Positions 7,545-14,192 of a DNA stretch of 18,948 nt are shown here, in pieces. Numbering within the stretch: position 1 is the stretch's first letter; every line of letters begins with the position of its first letter. A model generated the notes under the pieces. It was given only the letters and a program-made list of their open reading frames with translations. It had not been told where the DNA came from and did no database searches. The DNA comes from an uncultured Collinsella sp. (lineage in GTDB: Bacteria; Actinomycetota; Coriobacteriia; Coriobacteriales; Coriobacteriaceae). Made by a program: the position numbers and the translations under genes. The stretch is taken from contig CATYDM010000039.1 in assembly GCA_958405195.1 (NCBI GenBank), forward strand, positions 1 through 18,948. The letters run 5' to 3'.

Positions 7545-7693
7545 AAACTATGGCGGTTTACTACGATGAATCGCTCAACCGCGACCACTCCGAAACTTGT
7601 TGAACTAAAACCGCAGGTAGATGTCTTGCACTTTTTGCGAAAAGCCGGCGTGGTTGGAATTTCTCATTTCATCGTAGTAAACCGGCATAGTTT
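7545..7693. repeat. 149-bp element with 26-bp terminal inverted repeats
   Basis: The arms at 7545-7570 and 7668-7693 are reverse complements with a single mismatch in 26 bases, separated by 97 bases. There is no transposase frame and no obvious target-site duplication. Both arms contain an outward-placed ATG that reads inward. The left arm opens a 17-codon frame (7550-7603, plus) and the right arm a 27-codon frame (7688-7605, minus), each beginning Met-x-Val-Tyr-Tyr-Asp-Glu. Neither has a clear ribosome site. It could be a miniature transposable element, a gene remnant, or a large RNA hairpin or operator upstream of rho. Confidence 0.75.
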
Positions 7694-7737
7694 CGTATTT
7701 CCAGCAGTTCCAAATTCGTCAATACGTCGGCGTTTGC

Positions 7738-7770
7738 AAAAAGCCCGACCTCAGTGGGAGATCGGGCTTT
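7738..7770 (-). terminator. Intrinsic terminator after argS
   Basis: On the minus strand AAAGCCCGA (7770-7762) pairs with TCGGGCTTT (7748-7740) around a 13-base loop, followed by further T. It lies about 45 bases after the argS stop codon. Confidence 0.88.
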
Positions 7771-7815
7771 CAAGGCTTAGTTAAACCAAGTCTGTACGGT
7801 CAAATGACTCGCATA

Positions 7816-9669
7816 TTACATCTGCTCGGGCGCGGAAACGCCAACAAGGGTGAGCACCAGGGCGAGCGTCACGCGGACGGCGTCGCAAGCGGCCAGACGG
7901 GCACGCGAAAGCTCGGGGTCGACGGGACGGCCCTCGCTCGGCAGCACCTGACAGGCAGCGTAGAAACTGTGGAAGTCGCCGGCGAGTTCCTCAGCAAAGT
8001 GCGTCAGACGGAACGGGGCGCGGTCGCGAGCGCAGCTGGCGATGAGGTCGGTGAGCTCGTTGAGCTTGCGCGAAAGGGCGAGCTCGGTCGGGTCGGTCAG
8101 CAGCGAGTAATCGACGTTCTCACCGATGGCCTTGGCGGCGACGGCCTTCATGCCCATCTCGTCAGCCTGCTCGGGCGTAACGTCAGCGGCACGGCGCAGG
8201 ATGGAGCACACGCGGGCGTGAGCGTACTGCACGTAGTACACCGGGTTGGAGTTGTCGCGCTTCTTGACGGCCTCAATATCGAAGTCGACCATCTGGTTGG
8301 AGCTCTTGGAGATGAGGGTGTAACGGGCAGCGTCGGAGCCGACCTCGTCGACGAGCTCCTGCAGGGTCACCATGGTGCCCTTACGCTTGGACATACGGAC
8401 GGGCTTGCCGTTGCGCAGCAGGTTGACGAGCTGGCCCAGCAGAACCTCAAACTTGCCGGGGTAACCCAAGGCATCGCAGACGCAGCGGACGCGCTCGATG
8501 TAGCCGTGGTGGTCGGCGCCCCAGATGTCGATGACGTGGTCGACGCGCTGGAACTTATCCCAGTGATAGGCAACGTCGGAGGCGAAGTAGGTGTACTCGC
8601 CGTCGGACTTGATCAGAACGCGGTCCTTGTCATCGCCCAGGTCGGTGGAGCGGAACCACAGGGCGCCGTCCTTGGTGTAGAGATAGCCCATCTTGTCGAG
8701 CTTCTCAAAAGCGCGGTCGACGGCGGAGGTGCCGGCGGTCTCGCCCTCGGTGTCCTTCACATACAGCGAGCGCTCGGAGAACCAACGATCGAAGTCGCAG
8801 TTAACGGCATGGCAAAGGTCGCGCATGTTGTCGACCATCTTTACATAGCCGCGCTCGCGGAAGCTCTCCATGCGCTCCTGCGGATCGGCGTTGACCCACT
8901 TATCGCCGTCGGTGCGCCAGAACTCGGCGGCCTCGTCGATGATGTAGTCGCCGCCGTAGGAGTCCTTGCCCAGGGTCTCGGCAAAGTTGTCCTGATACGG
9001 ATGGGTCTCGGGATGCTCGTCGTTCTCGTCGGCAACAAAGGCGTCGCGGTCGGCGATCAGCAGCTTGTGAGCCTCGTCGATATCCACGCCCTGCTTGGCG
9101 ATGATGTCGGCAAGCTGCATATAGCGCGTGCTGATGGAGTTGCCGAAGGTGTTCATCTGAGAGCCGTGGTCGTTGATGTAGAACTCACGCTGGATGTCGT
9201 AACCGGCGTGATCCATAACGCGGCAGAGCGAGTCGCCCAGCGCGGCCCAGCGGCCGTGGCCGATGTGCATGGGGCCGACGGGGTTGGCGGAAACGAACTC
9301 GACCTGGGTCTTCAGGCCACCACCGACGTTGGACTTAGCGAAGTCCATACCCTTCTCGCGAGCCTCGCCAAAGATGGCATTCTTGACGGCAACGGAGAGG
9401 TAGAAGTTGATGAAGCCGGGGCCTGCGATCTCGACCTTCTCGATCGCGGGGTCCTCGGGCATATGGGCAACGATGGCCTCGGCGATCTTGCGCGGGGCGC
9501 AGTGGGCCAGCTTGGCGGACTTCAGGGCCATGGTAGAGGTCCACTCGCCATGAGAAGTGTCAGCCGGTCGCTCGATAGCGCAATCGTCAAGTTCAAATGC
9601 GGAAAGGTCGCCGGCCTCCTGGGCCGCAGCAAGCGCAGCGCGTACCAGCTCTTCAATCTTCTCGGGCAT
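7816..9669 (-). CDS. argS: Arginyl-tRNA synthetase
   Basis: This 617-residue class I aminoacyl-tRNA synthetase charges tRNA-Arg with arginine in the cytoplasm, using ATP. The N-terminal tRNA-binding domain (about 1-110) is followed by the catalytic Rossmann domain. Its signature is SANPVGPMHIGHGR, where HIGH is at 135-138, and the second signature MSKRKG is at 426-431. The C-terminal DALR anticodon-binding domain starts near NPVYYVQYAHARV (from 475). Length is normal for a bacterial enzyme. The start at 9669 has a strong AAGGAGG ribosome site; a longer in-frame reading to 9759 would run through the likely promoter and is rejected. It is transcribed alone, divergent from the CarD-like gene, and ends at a strong hairpin. 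Confidence 0.97.
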   Translation of the reverse strand: MPEKIEELVRAALAAAQEAGDLSAFELDDCAIERPADTSHGEWTSTMALKSAKLAHCAPRKIAEAIVAHMPEDPAIEKVEIAGPGFINFYLSVAVKNAIFGEAREKGMDFAKSNVGGGLKTQVEFVSANPVGPMHIGHGRWAALGDSLCRVMDHAGYDIQREFYINDHGSQMNTFGNSISTRYMQLADIIAKQGVDIDEAHKLLIADRDAFVADENDEHPETHPYQDNFAETLGKDSYGGDYIIDEAAEFWRTDGDKWVNADPQERMESFRERGYVKMVDNMRDLCHAVNCDFDRWFSERSLYVKDTEGETAGTSAVDRAFEKLDKMGYLYTKDGALWFRSTDLGDDKDRVLIKSDGEYTYFASDVAYHWDKFQRVDHVIDIWGADHHGYIERVRCVCDALGYPGKFEVLLGQLVNLLRNGKPVRMSKRKGTMVTLQELVDEVGSDAARYTLISKSSNQMVDFDIEAVKKRDNSNPVYYVQYAHARVCSILRRAADVTPEQADEMGMKAVAAKAIGENVDYSLLTDPTELALSRKLNELTDLIASCARDRAPFRLTHFAEELAGDFHSFYAACQVLPSEGRPVDPELSRARLAACDAVRVTLALVLTLVGVSAPEQM

Positions 9670-9736
9670 AGATCCTCCTTGTGTTAAAGCCCCCGAGCTC
9701 TTGGTCACTCGTAGGGCAAAAGCCAGAGTTTGTAGC

Positions 9737-9765
9737 ACTCTATCACAAGCGACGGGCACTGTCGC
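9737..9765 (-). promoter_or_regulatory. Predicted argS promoter
   Basis: Minus strand: GCGACA (-35, 9765-9760), 17 bases, TAGAGT (-10, 9742-9737). TAGAGT fits the actinobacterial TAnnnT -10 form. The start site would be near 9730, leaving about 60 bases of leader before the argS ATG. Confidence 0.5.
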
Positions 9766-10011
9766 AGGGTAAAGCTAATAGATATTGCATATGCACAAAA
9801 ATGACTACAGCTTGTATGGAGTCACTCAAAGATGCCGGTCTGCCTGCAGATTATGCAGGCGTTGAAAATGCATAAAGGTGTGAATGAGCTGCGTCTGTTA
9901 TCGAATACTCTTACCTATCAGAGTTGTGTGCTTTTCCTGCATAAAGTACGGGTTTGCGCACGTCAGCGTGTTATTCTAGACATACGTAAATTCGTATAAG
10001 TTGGAGGTAGC
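9766..10011. promoter_or_regulatory. Divergent argS/CarD-like control region with palindromes
   Basis: No gene is supported here. The region is AT-richer than its surroundings and holds several symmetrical words. They are the 10-bp palindrome TGCATATGCA, a perfect 7-bp inverted repeat GCCTGCA/TGCAGGC (9842-9848 and 9854-9860, 5-base centre) and CACG/CGTG around TCAG near 9960. TGCATAAAG occurs twice in direct orientation (9869-9877 and 9938-9946). A weak promoter for the CarD-like gene may be TTGCGC (9954-9959), 17 bases, TAGACA (9977-9982). Binding of a regulator is inferred, not shown. Confidence 0.4.
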
Positions 10012-10497
10012 ATGTTCTCAATCGGTCAACACGTCATTCATCCGGGCCAGGGAGTCTGCACCGTCGTCGGTTTTAGGGACGACACGCCGCAGCCCATGCT
10101 GCTGCTCGAGACCAAGCAGGGACATGCGCAGACGATCCTCATGTACCCCGTGGCGCAGGCCGACCGTCTGCACGCCGCCATCTCTCAGCAAGATGCCGAG
10201 CACCTGCTGAGCCACTATGACGAGCTGGAGTGCGACACCTTTACCGAGCGCAACAGCTCGCTTGAGGAGACACACTTTAAGCAGCAGCTCAAGCTGGGCG
10301 CGCCCGAGACGGTCCGCGTGGCAAAGACCATGATGCACCGCATTCGCCAGGCCGAGGAAGCTGATAAAAAACCCAGCTCCTACTACATGCGCGTACTCAA
10401 GGAGGCCAAACGCCGCTCCATCGAGGAGTTCGCCGTGGCCCTTGGCGTCACCGAGGAGGCCGCCGAAGCCCGCCTAGCCCAAGCCGCCCTCAACTAA
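10012..10497 (+). CDS. CarD-like transcriptional regulator
   Basis: This 161-residue protein begins MFSIGQHVIHPGQGVCTVVG, the hallmark of the CarD/CdnL RNA-polymerase-interacting domain (Tudor-like fold shared with Mfd). That domain spans roughly residues 1-60. The remainder is helical and charged (for example EEADKKPSSYYMRVLKEAKRRSIEEFAVALG), consistent with the DNA-contacting C-terminal domain of the family. Family members bind the polymerase beta subunit and stabilise open promoter complexes, often at rRNA promoters. GGAGG at 10003-10007 lies 4 bases before the ATG. The gene stands alone between the divergent argS promoter and a strong terminator. Many Coriobacteriia appear to carry more than one CarD-like protein, so this need not be the essential copy. 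Confidence 0.88.
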   Translation: MFSIGQHVIHPGQGVCTVVGFRDDTPQPMLLLETKQGHAQTILMYPVAQADRLHAAISQQDAEHLLSHYDELECDTFTERNSSLEETHFKQQLKLGAPETVRVAKTMMHRIRQAEEADKKPSSYYMRVLKEAKRRSIEEFAVALGVTEEAAEARLAQAALN

Positions 10498-10510
10498 CCC
10501 ATCCGCGCCA

Positions 10511-10555
10511 AAAACCACCACAAAGGGAACAGGCACCTTTGTGGTGGTTTTCTTG
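10511..10555 (+). terminator. Intrinsic terminator after the CarD-like gene (first copy of a repeated hairpin)
   Basis: A perfect 16-bp stem (10511-10526 with 10536-10551) has a 9-base loop and T-rich tail. The 41-base unit is 40/41 identical to the hairpin at 11221-11261, on the other side of the HD-domain gene. Confidence 0.9.
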
Positions 10556-10605
10556 TTCTAGTAGTATTCATTCTTATCGATACCCACGAGCACAAGGAGT
10601 CTCTT

Positions 10606-11205
10606 ATGGCAGAGCCGCTTACCGCCGGAATCACCCGCGACCGCGCGTTCGAACTGCTCAATGAGCACAACAAGGACCCGTTCCATATCACCCATGGCGA
10701 GACGGTCGAGGGCACTATGCGCTACTTTGCGCGCGAGTTCGACCCCGAGAACGAGGAGTTTTGGGGCATCGTCGGTCTGCTGCACGACCTGGATTGGGAG
10801 GAGCATGAGGACGACCCCATTAACCACACCATCTATGCTGCCGAGATTCTTGAGGGCGAAGGTGCGTCTCCCGAGCTCATTCGCGCCATCCAGACGCACA
10901 CGTCGGACTTCAACACCTCACTACCCAAGCCCGAGCTGCAGATGGAAAAGATCCTGTTTGCCTGCGATGAGCTCACCGGCCTGATCGGCGCTGCCGTCAT
11001 CATGCGCCCGAGCAAGAGCGTTATGGACTTTACGACTAAGTCGCTCAAGAAGAAGTTCAAGGACAAACGCTTTGCCGCCGGCTGCTCGCGCGACGTGATT
11101 TCGCAGGGCGCCGAGATGTTGGGCTGGGAGCTCCCCGAGCTCTTTGACCGCACCATCGCGGCCATGCAGTCCTTCGCCCCCGACCGAGATACCTTCCAGG
11201 CCTAA
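10606..11205 (+). CDS. HD-domain protein, putative metal-dependent phosphohydrolase
   Basis: This 199-residue protein has a single HD domain. The metal ligands of the superfamily can be placed as His30 (in ITHGETVEG), His60-Asp61 (LLHDLDWE) and Asp121 (ACDELTG). HD proteins usually cleave phosphate esters of nucleotides or other small molecules, but the substrate here is not predictable. The C-terminal part is helical with a Lys-rich patch (TKSLKKKFKDKRF). AAGGAG lies about 7 bases before the ATG at 10606. The gene is enclosed by two near-identical terminators, so it is probably monocistronic. No clear promoter was found in the 50 bases available after the first hairpin. The early-domain sequence suggests the stand-alone hydrolase group rather than tRNA nucleotidyltransferase or GGDEF-linked types. 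Confidence 0.88.
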   Translation: MAEPLTAGITRDRAFELLNEHNKDPFHITHGETVEGTMRYFAREFDPENEEFWGIVGLLHDLDWEEHEDDPINHTIYAAEILEGEGASPELIRAIQTHTSDFNTSLPKPELQMEKILFACDELTGLIGAAVIMRPSKSVMDFTTKSLKKKFKDKRFAAGCSRDVISQGAEMLGWELPELFDRTIAAMQSFAPDRDTFQA

Positions 11206-11220
11206 CCGTCAACGCCACCT

Positions 11221-11265
11221 AAAACCACCACAAAGGGGACAGGCACCTTTGTGGTGGTTTTTGTT
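11221..11265. terminator. Bidirectional terminator, HD-domain gene / proA (second copy of the hairpin)
   Basis: A perfect 16-bp stem (11221-11236 with 11246-11261) has a 9-base loop. T runs follow on both strands. It lies between two convergent genes, 15 bases after the HD-gene stop and 10 bases beyond the proA stop. Confidence 0.9.
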
Positions 11266-11275
11266 TGCGCGGGCG

Positions 11276-12562
11276 TTAGGGACGGACCTGGCCGGTGCCG
11301 CGGAGCTTGTATTTGTAGGTGGTGAGGGCCTCGGCGGCAAAGGGGCCACGGGCGTGGAGTTTTTGGGTCGAGATGCCGATCTCGGCACCCAGGCCAAACT
11401 CGCCGCCGTCAGTGAAGCGAGTGCTGGCGTTGGAGTACACGGCCGAGGCATCGACAGCATCGAGGAAGCGCTCGCAAGCATCCGTATCCTCGGCAACGAT
11501 GGCCTCGGAGTGCATCGTGCCGTAGCGGTTGATGTGTGCGATGGCCTCGTCCTCGTTTGCCACGACCTTCACGCTCATCTCGAGCGCCAGGTACTCGCGA
11601 CCCCAGTCCTCCTCAGTCGCGGCGACGTAGTCATCGCCCTCCACAAGCCCGGCATCGGCGCATGCGGCGCAGGTTGCCTCGTCGCCGTGAATCAGCACGC
11701 CGTGGTCATGCAGCACGGTCACGACCGCGGGCAAAAACGCATCGGCCACAGCACGGTCGACCAGCAGCGACTCGGCGGCATTGCACACGCCTACGCGCTG
11801 GGTCTTGGCATTAACGATAATGTTGAGCGCCTTATCAAAGTCGGCGGATTCATGCACGTAGATGTGGCAGTTGCCCGTACCCGTCTCGATCACCGGCACA
11901 AGCGACTCGCGCACGCAGCGCTGGATCAGGCCTGCACCTCCGCGCGGAATGAGTACGTCGACAATACCGCGGAGCTTCATGAGCTCGCCGGAGGCCTCGC
12001 GGTCGGTGGACTCGATCATCGACACGGCCTCGCGCGGGAAGCCCTTGGCCTCGAGCGCATCGGCCAGCAGCTCGGCGATCATGGCACACGAGTGATAGGC
12101 CAGCGAGCCGCCGCGTAGAATGCAGGCGTTGCCGGTACGGATGCAGATGCCTGCGGCGTCGGCCGTCACGTTGGGGCGCGCCTCGTAGACCATGGCGACC
12201 AGGCCCAACGGCACGCTCACGCGGGTCAGGTCCACACCGCTCGCAAGCACGCGGTGGTCGAGCACGCGGCCGACGGGATCGGGCAGCTCGGCGAGCTTCT
12301 CCAAACCGGCGGCCATGCCCTCGACGCGCTCGGGCGTCAGCAGCAGACGGTCGAGCAGACCGGCCGAAGTGCCCGCATCGCGCGCGGCGGACATATCGAG
12401 CTCGTTGGCGGCGACGATGGAGTCGACACCGTTGCGCAGTGCTGCGGCCATGGCGCGCACGGCCTCCTGGCGCTGCTCATCGCTCGCCGTGGCAAGCGAG
12501 GCCGACGCTGCCTTGGCGGCAACGGCAAGATCGTGGACATACGTGGCTATATCGACCGACAT
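11276..12562 (-). CDS. proA: Glutamate-5-semialdehyde dehydrogenase (gamma-glutamyl phosphate reductase)
   Basis: ProA reduces gamma-glutamyl phosphate with NADPH to glutamate 5-semialdehyde, the second step of proline synthesis. The 428-residue protein has normal length and spans the whole aldehyde-dehydrogenase-like fold. Clear landmarks are VYEARPNVTADAA (125-137), ILRGGSLAYHS (148-158) and the catalytic cysteine C260 in RVGVCNAAESLL. GGAGAAAGG (12578-12570) lies upstream of the ATG at 12562 with 7 bases between. Its usual partner proB is on the same strand but about 1.6 kb further upstream. The oppositely oriented prolyl aminopeptidase gene intervenes, so the two cannot form a simple proBA operon. 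It ends at a hairpin shared with the HD-domain gene. Confidence 0.96.
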   Translation of the reverse strand: MSVDIATYVHDLAVAAKAASASLATASDEQRQEAVRAMAAALRNGVDSIVAANELDMSAARDAGTSAGLLDRLLLTPERVEGMAAGLEKLAELPDPVGRVLDHRVLASGVDLTRVSVPLGLVAMVYEARPNVTADAAGICIRTGNACILRGGSLAYHSCAMIAELLADALEAKGFPREAVSMIESTDREASGELMKLRGIVDVLIPRGGAGLIQRCVRESLVPVIETGTGNCHIYVHESADFDKALNIIVNAKTQRVGVCNAAESLLVDRAVADAFLPAVVTVLHDHGVLIHGDEATCAACADAGLVEGDDYVAATEEDWGREYLALEMSVKVVANEDEAIAHINRYGTMHSEAIVAEDTDACERFLDAVDASAVYSNASTRFTDGGEFGLGAEIGISTQKLHARGPFAAEALTTYKYKLRGTGQVRP

Positions 12563-12605
12563 GGGCGGCCCTTTCTCCTAGAAGTTTGCAACCATGGTAG
12601 CCGAT

Positions 12606-12636
12606 TTGCGCATGGCCTCGCCCGCGGCGGTAGAAT
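12606..12636 (+). promoter_or_regulatory. Weak candidate promoter for the prolyl aminopeptidase gene
   Basis: TTGCGC (12606-12611) and TAGAAT (12631-12636) are 19 bases apart, longer than ideal. The -10 is good (TAnnAT). It sits in the 112-base divergent gap with proA, where no better pair was seen for either gene. Confidence 0.3.
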
Positions 12637-12674
12637 TGGTCAACCCGAAACACCGCAACGAACGGAAGACTCAC

Positions 12675-14093
12675 ATGGCCCTCATCACTTCGTACCACGT
12701 CCCCGGCCTTTATGTCGAGGACCACAGCATCGACGTCCCCCTTGACTGGCGCGGCCTGGAGCCGATGCTCCTGACCGTCGGCAGCACCATGCGCCGCGGC
12801 GCTATGCCGGCACCAATCGCCGGCGCGCCCGAGAGCATCAAGCTCTTCTACCGCGTGGTTTGCGCGCCCGACCGCATCAACGACGATCTGCCGCTGCTCC
12901 TGTTTTTGCAGGGCGGCCCCGGCGGCGAGAGCCCGCGTCCGCTGTCGCCCACAAGCGACGGCTGGATCGAGGAGGCCGTCAAGCACTTCCGCGTCGTCCT
13001 GCCCGACCAGCGCGGCACCGGGCGCAGCAGCTGTGTAGACGGGCGCACGATTACCGCACTGGGCGAGCGCGCGACGGCGGCCGACTCTGATGCCGCACGC
13101 TCGCAGGCTGACTTCCTCAAGCGCCACCTCGCCAGCTCCATCGTGCGCGATTTTGAGTACCTGCGTCTGGTGGGCTTTGGCGGCAAGCCGTGGGTCACGC
13201 TCGGCCAAAGCTACGGCGGTTTTTTGACGTTGAGCTATCTGTCGCTCTTCCCCGAAGGCGTGGCGGCAAGCTTTACCTGCGGCGGCATCCCCCACGTGCC
13301 GGCGAGCGCCAGCGAGGTCTACGAGCACACCTTCCCGCGCATGGCTACCAAGACGCAGCAGTATTATGACCGCTATCCCGCTGACGTCGAGCGCGTGGCA
13401 GCCCTGGCCGATGCGCTCGAGGCTCAGAAGCCCGTGCTACCCGACGGCTCGCCGATGACGGTCGAGCGCCTACAGCTCATGGGCAGCGACTTTGGCATGA
13501 AGCCGAGCTTTGAGCGTATGCATTGGATTATCGATCACGCTTTTGTTGACGGCGACGGCACGCTGACCTGCGGCGCCTCGGTATCTGACAGCTTTTTGAT
13601 GCGCGCCTTCGAGCGCACCAACACGCGCACGAATCCGCTGTACTGGACGCTGCAGGAGTTCATATACGCCGACGGCGACACTATGCCCATTGGTTGGGCC
13701 GCGGCCGAAGAGAAGGCACACCGCGCCGAGTTCGACACCCTCGCGCGCCCGCTCATGTTTACCGGCGAGGCCATGTTCCCGTGGATGTTCGAGCAGATGC
13801 CCGAGCTTAAGCCGTTTAAGCCCGCCATGGACCTGCTGATGGAAGACACCAGCTGGGACAAGATCTACGACCCGCAGCGCCTGGCCTGCAACGAGGTGCC
13901 GCTCCAGGCCGCGGTGTATTTCGACGACATGTACGTGGATTCGGGCCTGCAGCTCGATACGCTCAGCCGCGTGGGCAACTCGCATGCCTGGGTGACCAAC
14001 GAGTTCGAGCACGACGGCCTGCACGGCAGCGTGGTGTTCAAGCACCTCTTCGACGAAGCCCTCAACCGCGGAGACCTGCGCCAGATCTTCTAG
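12675..14093 (+). CDS. pip: Prolyl aminopeptidase (proline iminopeptidase, peptidase family S33)
   Basis: This 472-residue alpha/beta hydrolase is predicted to remove N-terminal proline from peptides. Landmarks are FLQGGPGG (77-84, oxyanion region), DQRGTGRS (111-118) and the nucleophile elbow GQSYGG with Ser179. The likely acid is Asp418 in DDMYVD and the likely base His446 in FEHDGL. The sequence follows the Aeromonas sobria prolyl aminopeptidase type closely (SIVRD, FTGEAMFPWMFEQ, AWVTNEFEH), as remembered. About 20 extra residues sit near 35-55. No signal peptide is seen, so it is cytoplasmic. A longer in-frame start at 12594 overlaps the divergent gap; GGAAG 6 bases before 12675 supports the shorter one. 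It separates proA from proB and would feed proline from imported peptides. Confidence 0.92.
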   Translation: MALITSYHVPGLYVEDHSIDVPLDWRGLEPMLLTVGSTMRRGAMPAPIAGAPESIKLFYRVVCAPDRINDDLPLLLFLQGGPGGESPRPLSPTSDGWIEEAVKHFRVVLPDQRGTGRSSCVDGRTITALGERATAADSDAARSQADFLKRHLASSIVRDFEYLRLVGFGGKPWVTLGQSYGGFLTLSYLSLFPEGVAASFTCGGIPHVPASASEVYEHTFPRMATKTQQYYDRYPADVERVAALADALEAQKPVLPDGSPMTVERLQLMGSDFGMKPSFERMHWIIDHAFVDGDGTLTCGASVSDSFLMRAFERTNTRTNPLYWTLQEFIYADGDTMPIGWAAAEEKAHRAEFDTLARPLMFTGEAMFPWMFEQMPELKPFKPAMDLLMEDTSWDKIYDPQRLACNEVPLQAAVYFDDMYVDSGLQLDTLSRVGNSHAWVTNEFEHDGLHGSVVFKHLFDEALNRGDLRQIF

Positions 14094-14102
14094 CAAAGGA
14101 GT

Positions 14103-14147
14103 GTCCCAAAGTGCCGGCACAAAGGGAACGTCCCCAAGTGCCGGCAC
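14103..14147. repeat. Pair of 18-bp direct repeats carrying a GTGCCGGCAC palindrome
   Basis: GTCCCAAAGTGCCGGCAC (14103-14120) recurs as GTCCCCAAGTGCCGGCAC (14130-14147), 17 of 18 identical and 27 bases apart start to start. Each copy contains the perfect 10-bp palindrome GTGCCGGCAC. The pair sits between the aminopeptidase stop and the shared terminator. The linker AAAGGGAAC also occurs in the 10511 hairpin. Confidence 0.8.
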
Positions 14148-14150
14148 GAA

Positions 14151-14190
14151 AAAGACAGCGCTGCGGGAAACGATCCGCAGCGCTGTCTTT
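14151..14190. terminator. Bidirectional terminator, prolyl aminopeptidase / proB
   Basis: A perfect 16-bp stem (14151-14166 with 14175-14190) has an 8-base loop. A runs precede it and T-rich sequence follows. The proB stop codon (14195-14193) starts two bases beyond the stem, so it closes two convergent genes. Confidence 0.92.
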
Positions 14191-14192
14191 CT

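Larger units (their letters stand above)
7289..7815. other. 527-base gap between rho and argS
   Basis: From the rho side this contains a leader of about 140 bases, a candidate rho promoter, an inverted-repeat element (7545-7693) and the argS terminator. The leader has a 10-bp palindrome TGTGATCACA (7318-7327) and a CCCTG/CAGGG hairpin (7332-7351), either of which might serve rho autoregulation. A 72-codon plus-strand reading frame at 7566-7784 crosses the repeat and the terminator and looks spurious. Confidence 0.6.

Noticed and set aside
7566..7784. 72-codon plus-strand frame in the rho/argS gap
   Set aside because: It runs from inside the inverted-repeat element through the argS terminator, has no ribosome site and shows no protein-like features.
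7804..9687. 627-codon plus-strand open frame antisense to argS
   Set aside because: It arises from GC-biased third positions opposite argS. The composition (Val/Gly/Leu/Asp) and lack of motifs or a ribosome site mark it as a shadow.
10511..11261. Two hairpin repeats as a CRISPR-like or composite mobile element
   Set aside because: Only two copies flank a normal gene, both are in positions expected of terminators, and no transposase or target duplication is present.
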